Below the pieces are notes generated by a model. The model had not been told where the DNA came from. It was given only the letters and a program-made list of their open reading frames with translations, and did not search any database. A program made the translations under genes and the position numbers. Of a stretch of DNA of 64,000 nt, positions 33,562 through 44,357 are shown piece by piece. Position 1 is the stretch's first letter. Each line of letters opens with the position of its first letter. Source of the stretch: Arion vulgaris (taxonomy: Eukaryota > Mollusca > Gastropoda > Stylommatophora > Arionidae); NCBI GenBank assembly GCA_020796225.1, contig CM036762.1, positions 18,399,286 through 18,463,285 of the forward strand. Reading direction: 5' to 3'.

Positions 33562-35807
33562 ATAAAAATTGGTATCTTTGTAACCATTTGATTAAATAAC
33601 TTGAAAACTTGCATGTGAACTACACATGCTCCCGACGCTACAAAATAGTTTTTGCCATTTAAACAATCATACCATCTAGAAGTTTCCTTCTTTGTGCTAT
33701 ATATTTAACGCCTTTGTTGGCATGGTTGAAGAAAACTCATGTTTACAGCAATTTAATACATTGATGACAAAAATAGCAACATTCAGGGCGAAATTCACGG
33801 TTTTTGAAAAGTTCTTGCATTTTTCGGCCACCATAACGACTCGGGCTTGAACTTGTTAAAGAATTGACGTCATTAGTGCGAGACGGACATTTAGTTAAAG
33901 GCGTATATCGAAATTAGTGTGAAGTTATTTTGTAATATTGTTGACTTCTATATTGTTGACAGTCATTGATTTAACATACATAATGAGTTTGAAGTGCAAA
34001 TTTATTACAATGCAAAAAGTGTCATTAATGTTATACGCGCATTTCCGCAAAGAGAAACAGATGGGTCATCTGTACCACAGTATACAAGAAACAGAGAAAA
34101 GAGCCATAGCAGCTTTGAGTTTAGATAGAAAGTCGTTTTCTCGTTGGATGAAACAGAACTGTGGATACGCAAAGGCAACTGTGCAGCAAAGAAGGAAAGT
34201 ATGTGTTGACGATTTTGACAAAGGTGTTATCAGACGTGAAATTTTGAAAATGTTCCAGTACAATGAACTTGTTACTTTACGTAAATTGAAAAGTCGTCTA
34301 TTATCACATTGTGACATTGAAATATCTAAAACAAATTTGTGGAAGATTGTGAGAGGAGCTGGTTTCACTTTCCGTAAAACCACTGGTGGAAGGAATATAG
34401 TTTGTGAAAAGCCAAACCTCGTTACCTCACGAAGCATTTACTTAAGGAAAATACGTCAGCTACGCGAGGATGGGTACGATATTGTCTATTTAGATGAATC
34501 ATGGATTAATGCTCACCATACTTTTGACAAAGAATGGTAGTCAGTGGACAGAGTTAAACGGAGGACAATTCCAAGCAGTAAGGACCATGCCTTATTCTTG
34601 CACATGCTGGCAGCAAGAAAATGGATTGCTACAGGGCGCAGAACTTATTTTTCACTCAAAGTCAACAGACGGTGTAGACTACCACAAAGAAATAAATGCA
34701 TGTATTTTTACAGACTGGTTAGAAAACACGGTACTCCCAATTCTTGATAAGCCTTCATGTATTGTTATGGATAATGCTTCATATTATAATGTTGTTGCCC
34801 TGGAGGACAAAATCCCAATTTCATCAAGCACCAAAGAGGAAATGAAGACATGGCTTGTCGAAGAAAATGTTAATTTCGACAACAACTGTTTGAAACCTGA
34901 ATTATTACAGATAGTGAGGCAGACAAAGAGGACGAAGGTTTATCAAATCGACAAAATCATATTAGAACACGGCCACACTTCTCTTCGACTGCCACCATAC
35001 CATCCGCAACTAAACCCAATAGAGCTTGTATGGGCTAAAGTAAAAGGACGAGTGGCGGAAAAGAATACCACGTTCAAAATGTGTGATGTGCAAAACCTGA
35101 CACGCGAGGCCATCTCCACGATAAACAATGAATACTGGCGAAAATGTGAAGATCATGTTCTCCGGGAAGAAGATGGCTACTGGCAAAGAGATGGTTTGCA
35201 GTTTGTACAACCCACAGCACTAATCAACATTTTAGATACATCTGAGTCTGACTGAGGTGTGCATTAATGAATTTTATTGTAGTGATACTTCCCTACCACA
35301 TCAGTTAACACAAGCGCATTGTACCGAAGAAGTAGCGACTCGAAGATAACACCTAGTAACTCCGCCATTGCCAGTCCCAAGCCTGGACGCGAAAGGGGAA
35401 AGGCATTATGACATGGCAGCTAACTTTAACTGTAATGTACATTATTTTAAAAAAAACAATAATACAACTATGTCTACATGTCTTGTTTATTTCATGACAC
35501 CATTGCAGTATCAACATTGGCCCCATGTATGAGCTGGGATAATACGCCTTTGAATGAGACTTGACATCAAATGTCATATGTGTGCGTTTACTGTAAAACT
35601 AAAATGCTGTATCAGACTTGCCAAATATGCCGCCAACATCAAAGGAAACCGTTATATTACAAAATCCAGGTTTTCAATAGCAATTTCTTCTATCAGAAAT
35701 TTGCGTCAGTATAATTCTAAGATTGTGTGCAAAGTTTCGCTACTCTGGAGTAGATGGTTTTGCTACAATTCGCATTGGACTGTGGGCATGAGTTGTTGAA
35801 CGGACTA
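33534..35807 (+). mobile_element. Tc1/mariner-group (IS630-like) DNA transposon, Sailor-like, long D-to-E spacing
   Basis: Terminal inverted repeats: tagtccgttcaac plus tcatgcccacag on the left (33534-33561), and the inverse with three internal changes on the right (35776-35807). TA flanks both ends (33532-33533 and 35808-35809), as expected for this group. The interior holds one transposase pseudogene. Right-hand flank (taaatcaaacaacagataatt) resumes the receptor-cassette sequence seen at 5690, so the element sits inside the upstream flank of receptor 4. Confidence 0.88.
33983..35255 (+). pseudogene. DDE transposase with one stop and one frameshift
   Basis: A helix-turn-helix N-terminal region occupies roughly the first 110 residues from ATG 33983 (an upstream TTG at 33938 only extends the frame). 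Catalytic triad: D in YLDESW (34493-34495), D in VMDNASYY (34770-34772), E in LNPIELVW (35022-35024). There are 83 residues between the second D and the E. This is far longer than Tc1 (34) or mariner (34) and close to the DD82E spacing reported for the Sailor group. Breaks: TAG at 34538-34540 right after the first D block, and a frame change near 34610-34622. Otherwise well preserved, so recently active or rescued by few changes. Confidence 0.88.
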
Positions 35808-35809
35808 TA

Positions 35810-36300
35810 GTATATAAATCAAACAACAGATAATTATCGCCCTTTCATTCAACGCCAGCAGCTTATTCTATGATCTGGAGGTCTGTTTTGTAAACATCTG
35901 ATGTTTTTTTCTGGATTACTTTTAGTGACTTAGTATCCGCTAAATTATGTTTCTATTGCGTATTAGTTTACTTCAATTGATTAACAAAATCATCTCACTT
36001 TCTTAAAATGTATATATTATCAACATTATTTAGTTGATGCATTGTATAGCGTTCTATGTTTCTTGTTATTCATTTCTTTTAAAGTTAGTTGTGTTCAAGT
36101 TATTGTTGTCTCTTGCAACAAACAGCATTCGTTTTCATTATCTGATTCCTTCCCAAGTGTTTAATTTTTCTTAAACTTGTTGATAAGTAGAAGTTGATTG
36201 TCAGCAAATTATTCTGTTTAAGAAAACTTATCTATCTCAGACTAGCCAATATTTCCTGCCTTAGTTCTGTAAAGTGTTCCATCTTTATTTTGAATTATCA
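35810..36300 (-). repeat. Distal upstream flank of receptor cassette 4
   Basis: Continues the flank that was interrupted at 31485. Matches 5690-6190 and 61270-61755 (tattgcgtattagttta, gttcaagttattgttg, cctgccttagttctgta). No coding potential. Confidence 0.7.
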
Positions 36301-36344
36301 TCTAAGATTAACTTTCCATGAACAGTGCCATCAGACATCCAGCA

Positions 36345-36650
36345 ATCGTTTTGTATACACACATTTTGCCAATCTTTGGTAAGGATTCCCAGACCGTGAT
36401 GTCTGTATCGAAGTGTTTTTGTGTTGTTACATACACACATTTTGCCATCTTTGAGTAAGGATTCCCAGACCGTGAGGTCTGTATCGAAGTGTTTTTGTGT
36501 TGTTACATACACACATTTTGCCATCTTTGGTAAGGGATTCCCAGACCGTGATGTCTGTATCGAAGTGTTTTTGTGTTGTTACATACACACATTTTGCCAT
36601 CTTTGGTAAGGGATTCCCAGACCGTGATGTCTGTATCGAAGTGTTTTTGA
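36345..36650. repeat. 76-bp repeat, four copies, inside LINE-Y
   Basis: The unit contains ttttgccatctttg, ggattcccagaccg and ctgtatcgaagtg followed by ttgttacatacacaca. The same stretch is single copy in LINE-Y at 6270-6345 and 61815-61890. Confidence 0.88.
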
Positions 36651-36658
36651 AACGCTCT

Positions 36659-36987
36659 CGCCCGAGTGGTTACTGGGGCCCAAATTGGGGTGTAAAAATA
36701 GAACCACTGTTACCTACCACGCATGTCGTAAGAGGCTACTAGGGAGGTTAGGGTGGGGCTAGCTACCCCACACCATAAAGTACACTAGATGGCTACAGAA
36801 CGGAGAGCGAGGCGAGTAAACGCTGGCTGAAACCGGACACATCGCCGAAGGATAAGCCCAGAGCTCCAAATGGTTCTGAAGATGTGACGTGAAACACACC
36901 AATGCTAAAGCTGCGTGAATCAGATCTCCACATGAATAGAATTTATGGGGAGATCTGGTACATCGGTCTGTCTGGGTTGTGATTGCA

Positions 36988-37028
<41 letters not shown>
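36659..37028 (+). mobile_element. SINE-like insertion with 10-bp target duplication and (GA)n tail
   Basis: Flanked by gaaacgctct (36649-36658) and gaaacactct (37029-37038). The LINE-Y copies at 6330 and 61885 read gaaacacttt without the insert. The head gcccgagtggtta (36661-36675) resembles the A box of a serine or leucine tRNA; no clear B box is seen. The body contains catgtcgtaagaggctact, a motif also present inverted at 55410-55430. It ends in about 45 bp of (GA)n. A tRNA origin is tentative. Confidence 0.65.
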
Positions 37029-37030
<2 letters not shown>

Positions 37031-37720
37031 AACACTCTAAGAATATCTTTGTCCCTTTTTTTCTGTTTCCCAACGGTCGTCGTACATCATCTACTTTGTT
37101 TATCAATAATCCTCTCAACGTGACCGACAAATCTCATTCGGTCATTCTGCAACAGAGTTTGGATATTTCAAATCGTGGCTATCGTGAGGACTTCGATTTC
37201 TGAAATTGTGTCCTGACATTTTATTTTGAGCAGTCTGCGGAGACAACTTGTGTAAACGTGGTTTCGCTATTTTGGGTGTTAGCTATACTGTTCATATCTC
37301 ACTGACGTACATGATGGTGCTGAACACTATACCCAGTAAACTGTCAGCTTTGTGGAGATGTTTATCCCTTCTGCTCCCACATAGTAGTACAAAGTCTTCA
37401 AATACAGCAATTGGTTTTTTTTTCAATATCATATTGTAACCTTTCAGTTGATGTTTGCCGTTCTAGATATGATGCTGTTGGTCCGCTTGCATGAGACTTT
37501 GGTATTTAATATTTACGACTGGGTCAGGTATAGTTTTCTATGGGCGGGCTAAAACATGATCTTGTTTTCTTGGTGTTAATGGTAAGATCAAACATAGACG
37601 ACTATAGTAAATTAGTTCATGTAGATCTGGATATATCTTCCTCAAAGTTAGTAGCGATCGATGACATAGATGACACAAGATGCATGATTCATCCACCTTG
37701 GTAGAGCTTTTTTAGCGCTG

Positions 37721-38399
37721 TCTCGGTCATTAAGACATTTTAACTGGAAAATGGTAACAGATAAAGATTATTGCCATTGTCGTTTGGAATAAAATTCGCT
37801 TGCTACTGGCAAATCGTTTATCTCGAGTTTTCCGCGTCTTTGATGTACCGCGTTCGTATTCGTTACGATCTTGTGTATTGTTCCAGCCATATGATTCACA
37901 TAAAAGCAATGTAAATACCTTCACATCTCAAGTAAAGGTTTACAGCGATATTCAAAGTGTGCAGGTAAAATATAATTATGTGACATTGTGCTTGAAGTCA
38001 ATAAAGCGAAACACGTAAATTACAAAGTAAGATAATTTTACAATATACAAAATACAAAGTTCCTTCCGATGGCAGCAAATTGAATGCGAAAAGTCTGATC
38101 AGCAAAGGCACCAGTTTTACATTATTTTTGTACTTAACATGATATTTCGTTCAAAGTGAACAACGCGTAAGATATGTCCACGTGCCGCTGAGCTGTATGA
38201 CTTCGTTACATCCAATTTTTAACGTGAGAGTAGATTGTCTGTCTCCCAACGGAGTTCGTGCGTGCAGACAGGGATCTTTCGCGATCACACAACAGTGATT
38301 TAAACCGAACTAACGTCAGATACCTCACAAATGTGTCAGAGACACGGCCAACAGCTAGATAGGATGTGTAATAGTTGACAACGTGCAGGGGTCACAAAA
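37721..38399. repeat. Cassette-shared non-coding segment
   Basis: Pairs with 6971-7540 (caaatcgtttatctcgag, gttccagccatatgattca, cggagttcgtgcgtg, cagggatctttcgcgat). No supported gene. It leads into I-like LINE copy 2. Confidence 0.6.
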
Positions 38400-41310
38400 T
38401 ATGTTAAAATGTGAGCGACTGGGTGGAAAATGTACGCATCGTGTACTGGAGTTGTGCTAGTGTAAAGCAGAGACGACCGGTCTTCGACAAACTCCTGTAT
38501 GATGCCGATATCATTGCCCTGCAAGAGATTCTTCTGGGAGAAGGGACAGTCTGCACTCCCGGCTTTCATATCTTTTATAACAGACGTCATCTTGGACAGG
38601 CACTTGTCGAGGTGGAACTGTCACACCATACAAGTGTATGCTGTTCGGGCACAGACTCTGGTTCCGTGCTTCATAATTAATATGTATGCTAGCAACGACA
38701 AAGTGTATACACTGCAGTGGGAACGTGTGCTTAGCCAGAACGAGAAAAATATATTCTTCTTTGGTGACTTCAACGCCAAGGGTAGGCAGTAGGAAAATTA
38801 CCTACCCAACAGACAGGACGAAAAGTTCGAAGAAAAGTTGGGAATAGCAGATCTAATCTGCATCAATTATGGTAGAACAGCCAGATTAGAAACTCTCGAC
38901 CAGGTGGCTCTGGTAACGTCATTGGTTTTGGTATTTGTGTCTCACGTAATTACAAAGTACTGTAGTTTTACAAATTACAAAAACAATGACAAAATACAGA
39001 ACGTTTCGACCAACAAGGCCTTTATCAAGCAAACGAACAAACAGGAGTGACAAATTAAAATGAAACACAAATGGACGACCAAATACAAACGTATCTAAGG
39101 AAAACCTTAGATTCTCTTAAACCTTAAACCTGTTTTATTACCTTACGATTATCTCTTAAGGGTTGTCTGATGGGGAGGGGGAAGAACTGGCTGGCATCTA
39201 CAACAAAAGCATTACGACTGCAATAATCAACGAAGAATGGTTGCACAGCTACCTGGTCCCTTTTGCCGAAGCCTGGCAAAGACCACACAAAAATTCAGGG
39301 CTATCAGGTAATCACCATGCAGAATACAATAGGCAAGTTGCTGGAAAATAATTGCCAGAAAAATATCCTGCCAACTAGAGGTTACGTCTCCTTCCACCCA
39401 CCCTTGGAAGTACCGTCCATATAGAGAGACATGGCGTAACGCAGCGGTGTTCGCCTACGATGTCTATGAGGTTTTCACTCGGGCATTGAGACATGTTGCT
39501 GCAATTGACCTTGAAGATGCCTATAATAGAGTGCCGTTGCATTTTTAATGGTGCAGCTGACTGACCTCAATATCAGCCCATTCCTCCTCAATTGGATCTT
39601 TGCGGCCCTCTTCCAGCGAAGATAGTGTTTAAATGTGGCAGTTGGGCGTCATCAGCAACAACAATCCACCCTGGCTTACCACAGGGGTCACCATTATCTC
39701 AGGTGTTGTTCAATGCCTATACTGTGAGCATCACAAAAGAGCAGATCACAGGGGAGAGGAAGGACAATGTCATATGCAGATGATGTGTTGGTGTATCGTC
39801 AGGGCAAGGATAGAGAACAGCTTGTGGAGGAACTTCAGTCAGAACTCGACCGCATAGGTAGATGGTGCGTTGAAGCAGGAGCATTGGTCAACCCCACAAA
39901 AGCAGCGGTGACATGGTTCTCTTTAAACAACCACATCGTCAACACTCCAACACCATCTGTGGTTTTGTGTTCAGAGGGGGTGGAGCGATCTCAGTCTATG
40001 AAATACCTGGGGTTGCGTTTTGATCGTAGTCTAGCTTTTACGGAACACATAGCTCATGTGATAATGAAGGCGAGGAAGGTTTGCTGGCGATGAGGGTAAT
40101 GGCTGCGGCGGATTGTAAACAGCGCCATCTTTGTCTTTTATACCAGGGTCTGGTCCTTTCTGTGTTTGAGTATGCGCTGGCGATCCTGACTCTCAGTCAT
40201 AGTCAGATAGAACGACTGGAAAGAATACAGAACGAGGCGATGCGCATTATACTTGGTTGCACTAAAGACACGTCGTGCAGGGCGATGCGCTATCTCCTTG
40301 ACTATCCTACTATGGAGTATAGAATACTGATGAGCCGTGCACGAGCATACCTTCGAGTCAATGCTGAAACACAACATCCTCTGCACTTGGAAATAAAGAG
40401 ACAAAAGGAAATAGGTTAAAAGAGGAAAATCTTGGATGGGTCAGGCCGAGGACTGTATTGAACAGGTGTGTACACTTGAAGACATTGATCCCGGTGAAGA
40501 ATGGATACCGGTGCCAAGAGCAATCGCTACATCCTTTTCTGTATGCATCGAACTTGATAAAGAATGCAGGCAACACAACCCACTTGTTGTGGAGGCAGAG
40601 GTTCAGGCATTAATTTCTGAGAACGCATCTGAGCATGATGTAATCATTTATACGGATGGTTCGGTGATTCGACATGTGCGGAGCTCGTGGGCTTTCACTG
40701 CTCAGGTCGGAGGTGATGTTGTGAAGGAAGACAGTGGTGGTTTTGCCGTGACTACAAGCAGTCTCACTATGGAAATCATGGCGGTTACCAAAGCGATGAT
40801 TTGGCTAGAATCACAGACTTTATCCATGCATGTTTTCTCAGTGACTCAATGAGTATGCTCAGGAAGATTGAAACAGGATGGGCTAGGAGACATTGGATAG
40901 AATCGCTGGGTAGGTCTAAGCTGACAAAGATCAGTTTTATTTTTGTACCAGGGCATGCAGGTGTAAGGGGAATGAACGTGCGGATAGGCTTGCAGGTATG
41001 GCTGCTGTCCAAAGCGGACGAGCAATGGACCAGGCTGATATTATAAATTCCTTAAGGAGAGAGGGCGTGTACATGATTCACGTAATAGCGGTGCATCCAC
41101 AGCACTAACCAGACTGCAAGAACTCAAAGTTAAGTGTGGTGTAGCTCGACAAGAACGCTATGCTGGCAGACAAAGAAGAATTGTAAACCAACAAAGAACC
41201 GGTGTCGTTAGTCGCCACACATCTGATGGACATACTGAGGGAGATCGGAGCACTTATGGACTAATTTGTTCCACGTGCAGTGATGGTGATCCGACGACTA
41301 AACTAAACTA
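38400..41310 (+). mobile_element. I-like LINE copy 2, the best preserved (EN, RT, RNase H)
   Basis: Endonuclease: VRIVYWSCASVKQRRPVFDK from 38432, with catalytic ALQE at 38515-38526 and FFGDFNAKG at 38757-38783. RT: DLEDAYNRVP (39509-39538), GLPQGSPLSQVLFN (39677-39714), MSYADDVLVYRQG (39767-39805, catalytic YADD) and NPTKAAVTWFS (39892-39924). Thumb up to EAMRIILGCTKD (40234-40269). RNase H: VIIYTDGSV (40640-40666), TMEIMAVTKAM (40768-40800), FVPGHAGVRG (40945-40974). The 3' end is a taaactaaacta tail near 41300. Only a few frameshifts. A Penelope-arm fragment (38945-39110) interrupts the EN-RT link. Confidence 0.9.
38945..39110 (-). repeat. Penelope-like arm fragment
   Basis: Matches the left arm of the element at 26130-26330 and, inverted, the right arm at 28820-28975 (cacgtaattacaaagtact, caacaaggcctttatc, caggagtgacaaattaaaat). 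No coding part is attached. Confidence 0.8.
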
Positions 41311-44137
41311 AACCGCAGCAAAATTATGTTCTGTAACATAAGAGCTCCTTGAAATAAACAGAGAAACTTGACGCAGCCTTCGTGGTGGAATGCAAGGGCA
41401 TTGAAGTCTGAACAAGAAACGAGCTGTTAAATTGTGGAAGAAGACCAGGAGGCCAACTAGCACACAACATTATTACACGAGTATGTTGAAAAGAACATAG
41501 ACGAGAAAACGATGTACGTTAAGACACGTACAAATATAGCTAAGAGCGCCACATAGAACGAAGTCTGTAGTTGGCTGTACGTTGAACAAATCCATGTAAA
41601 CGTTCTGGAGATTTCACCAATCGTGCGACGTATAGACTTTCCAGATTTTCATATTAAAGACCACACTTGAAAAAGTGGTACTATAACAAGGGGTAAGTCT
41701 TATTTATACAGCAGATAGACCGGAGTGATGAAGCTGAAAGACTGATGACCCAGAGGGTCATATCATCGCTGTGATGCAGTGTTGAATGAAGAACTGTGTG
41801 TCACTACTGCGGCCATCAGGTCAACACTTAAATCGCTCGGCAACACTGCTCCATGTCCTGATGGTGTTTAATATCAAGATATTAGCGAAGTATAGAATGA
41901 TGACATGAACGACCTCGCCAAAGAAATCGTCAGCATCCAAAGTGGTGAGATCATGGAGTTGTTGCTTCACACCTACCTACAACCATTGAAGAAAATTAAC
42001 AAAACTCTCTCCCAGATAACTGACTATAGAATTATTACGATGCAAAATACGATGAGCAAGCTTCTGGAGAAGTCGTAGCCCGTCGTCTGGCGTGGGACCT
42101 TGAAAACAGTCATACCTTCATACTAACTTTTTGAGGTCAAAGGTCAGGAGAGGAGAAATGGTGTAATGCTGAGATAGTCGTCTATGATGTCTTCGAGGAT
42201 TTTAATGTAGGTAACGAAACATGTGCAATGTAGGTAACGAAACATGTGCAATGTAAGTAACGAAACATGTGCAATGTAGGTATCGAAACATGTGAATGTA
42301 GGTGATTGAAACATGCAACTGTAGTATCGAACATGCAATGTAGGTAAGAACCATGTGAAATTAGTAAGAGCATGCTGCTATGTGAGGTAAATTGAACATG
42401 TGCAGGGTAGGTAAGCGGACAATGTAGATGAGGTCACCAGACAACATGGCAATGTGAAATACAGAAACATGTGAATGTAGTAGATGAACATTGCATGTAG
42501 GTAACGAAACATGTGCAATGTAGGTAACGAAACATGTGCAATGTAGGTAACGAAACATGTGCAATGTAGGTAACGAAACATGTGCAATGTAGGTATCGAA
42601 ACATGTGCAATGTAGGTAACGAAACATGTGCAATGTAGGTAACGAAACATGTGCAATGTAGGTATCGAAACATGTGCAATGTAGGTATCGAAACATGTGC
42701 AATGTAGGTATCGAAACATGTGCAATGTAGGTATCGAAACATGTGCAATGTAGGTAACGAAACATGTGCAATGTAGGTATCGAAACATGTGCAATGGTGG
42801 TGGACTTGGAAGACGCATGCAACAGAGTACCTTACGTATATCTCATGCACCAGCTTATAAAACTCCAAGTGCACCCTCTACTCGTAAGATGGATAGCTGC
42901 TTCACCGTTCGAGAGAAAAGTTGTACTACGATTTGATGGTTGGTCACATGAGCCGGTGACAGTATATTAAGATTTGCCACAAGGCTCTTCTCTTTCACCA
43001 GTCTTATTCAACTTATACACGGTGACAATCACAGAACACCAATTTTATGACAGAGATAGAACATTGTCATTTGCTGATGACTCTGTTGAATAGAAAGGGA
43101 ATAGACAAGAATGAGATTGTCCGTAGAATATACGGAAAACTTGACAATCCTAATAATCACACTGTTAATGTACGTACACCTGTTGTGAGACTGTGAGGGG
43201 TTTTGATATATCCGGACTTAATCGATGCAATTTTGGACGTAAATTTGACCACTTCTTGTTTTTCAGGGATCATGTTGATCATGTCTTGTCAAAGCACGTA
43301 ATGATAGGGCGGCTGTTAATATCGAGCAGCGGCTGCTTGTCATCCGTATCAAGCGCTGGTAAAAGCATCGAATATGCAGTGGCCGTCCTCAATGTGAGAC
43401 ACAAATTGAACGACTGGAGAGAACGACTAGGAATACACCCGGCGGGACGATGAGATTTGTCTCTGATTTCCAGACCATGAAGTATGGAATCAAGATGATG
43501 ATGCTCGTCCATCACGGGTGATGATGATCACACAATTTTCATCCATTGGAATGTAGTTGCGTTATGTTTGTCTGTGTGTGTGCGTAGATGACTATTGAGC
43601 CCGATGCGGGCTTCAAATGTTCTTGTACAGTTCAGGCAAAGTATACTTGCACTTGTGGGGAGTTTTACTGCCTTTTTATCGAGATAGAATCAAAATAGCT
43701 AGAGTACGTGTGTATCTCACAATATGGGCTAAAATGATCATCTACTGCCGGAGGTGGTCAGTATTAAAAGGGGAGTCAGTTAAAACTAGACAAATCTTGG
43801 CTTGGCAGTGCCGCAGACACTGTTCAGTTTGTATGTGGACGTACGAATATTGACCCTGTGGATGAATGGACACCGGTGACCTCACTATTTTGGGAACACA
43901 TTTTCGGCGATTATCAAATTCGACATAGTGTCGAAGAGATGAATCCTGTAACGGTGAATGCAGACATCAAGATGATCATTAATGAAAACTGTATTGAGGG
44001 TGACGTTGGGATCTACACGGATGGATCGGTAGTACGCAACCAAAAGTCCACTTATGCCTTCTCTGCAAGCTCATACTGCAGAAAGGTCACGGAATATATT
44101 ACTGTATTTTGGGTCACACACCCGTTTTTATTTATTG
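41311..44137 (+). mobile_element. I-like LINE copy 3, 5'-truncated and decayed
   Basis: Lacks the endonuclease. It begins in the EN-RT link (41400-41760, related to 8480-8860). An RT start near 41820-41880 has LKSLGNTAPCPDGV, where the expected glycine is changed. It is interrupted by a 23-bp satellite, then MVVDLEDACNRVPYVYLMHQ (42796-42855), a broken GSSLSPVLFN box (42980-43010) and thumb fragments (43200-43440). The RNase H piece at 43960-44100 has VGIYTDGSVV, followed by FSASSYC. Closer to copy 1 than to copy 2; both continue into the same flank (44358 onward). Confidence 0.85.
42207..42796 (+). repeat. 23-bp minisatellite grown inside the reverse transcriptase
   Basis: About 25 copies of gtaggtaacgaaacatgtgc plus aat, alternating between taacg and tatcg variants, with a degraded zone at 42290-42490. 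In LINE copy 1 the same place (9321-9343) has one copy: gcaggtatcgaaatatatgc then agt. Sequence on both sides continues the RT frame, so the array arose in place. 23 bp shifts frame each unit; long minus-strand frames here are artefacts. Confidence 0.95.
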
Positions 44138-44146
44138 AGTTTATGT

Positions 44147-44348
44147 TGATTTTGGAGGTTCTCGATCCAGGAAGCTTTCAGCTCTTCGGCTCGTGCCATG
44201 GACATCGCAAGCCTTCGGTTACGTTTAAACACTAATCTGGGAAATCTTTGGCTTTTTCTGCCATCCCGCGGAATTGAACACGCACACACAGAGGGATAGT
44301 CACCTGTAGTCCAACGCGCTACGAACACGCTGGGAAGACGGGCGTTGA
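44147..44348 (-). mobile_element. tRNA-derived SINE with 9-bp target duplication
   Basis: On the minus strand the head reads gtagcgcgttggactaca (A box, about 44322-44305) and gttcaattccgcgg (B box, about 44277-44264), spaced as in a tRNA. About 110 bp of unrelated body follows. Flanks agtttatgt at 44138-44146 and 44349-44357 are the target duplication. The paralogous place in cassette 1 (about 11364-11375) has this sequence once without insert. Confidence 0.85.
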
Positions 44349-44357
44349 AGTTTATGT

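Larger units (their letters stand above)
36300..37720 (-). mobile_element. LINE-Y fragment carrying a satellite and a SINE-like insert
   Basis: Homologous to 6195-6970 and to the 3' part of LINE-Y at 12870-13850 (gtcgtcgtacatcatct, cagtctgcggaga, tggtgttaatggtaaga). It is expanded by a 76-bp repeat (36345-36650) and interrupted by a 370-bp insertion (36659-37028). No open frame of note. Confidence 0.75.

Noticed and set aside
42361..42874. Overlapping 146-153-codon frames in three phases at the 23-bp array
   Set aside because: A 23-bp period cycles through all phases, giving parallel frames; a real gene would not be open in all three.
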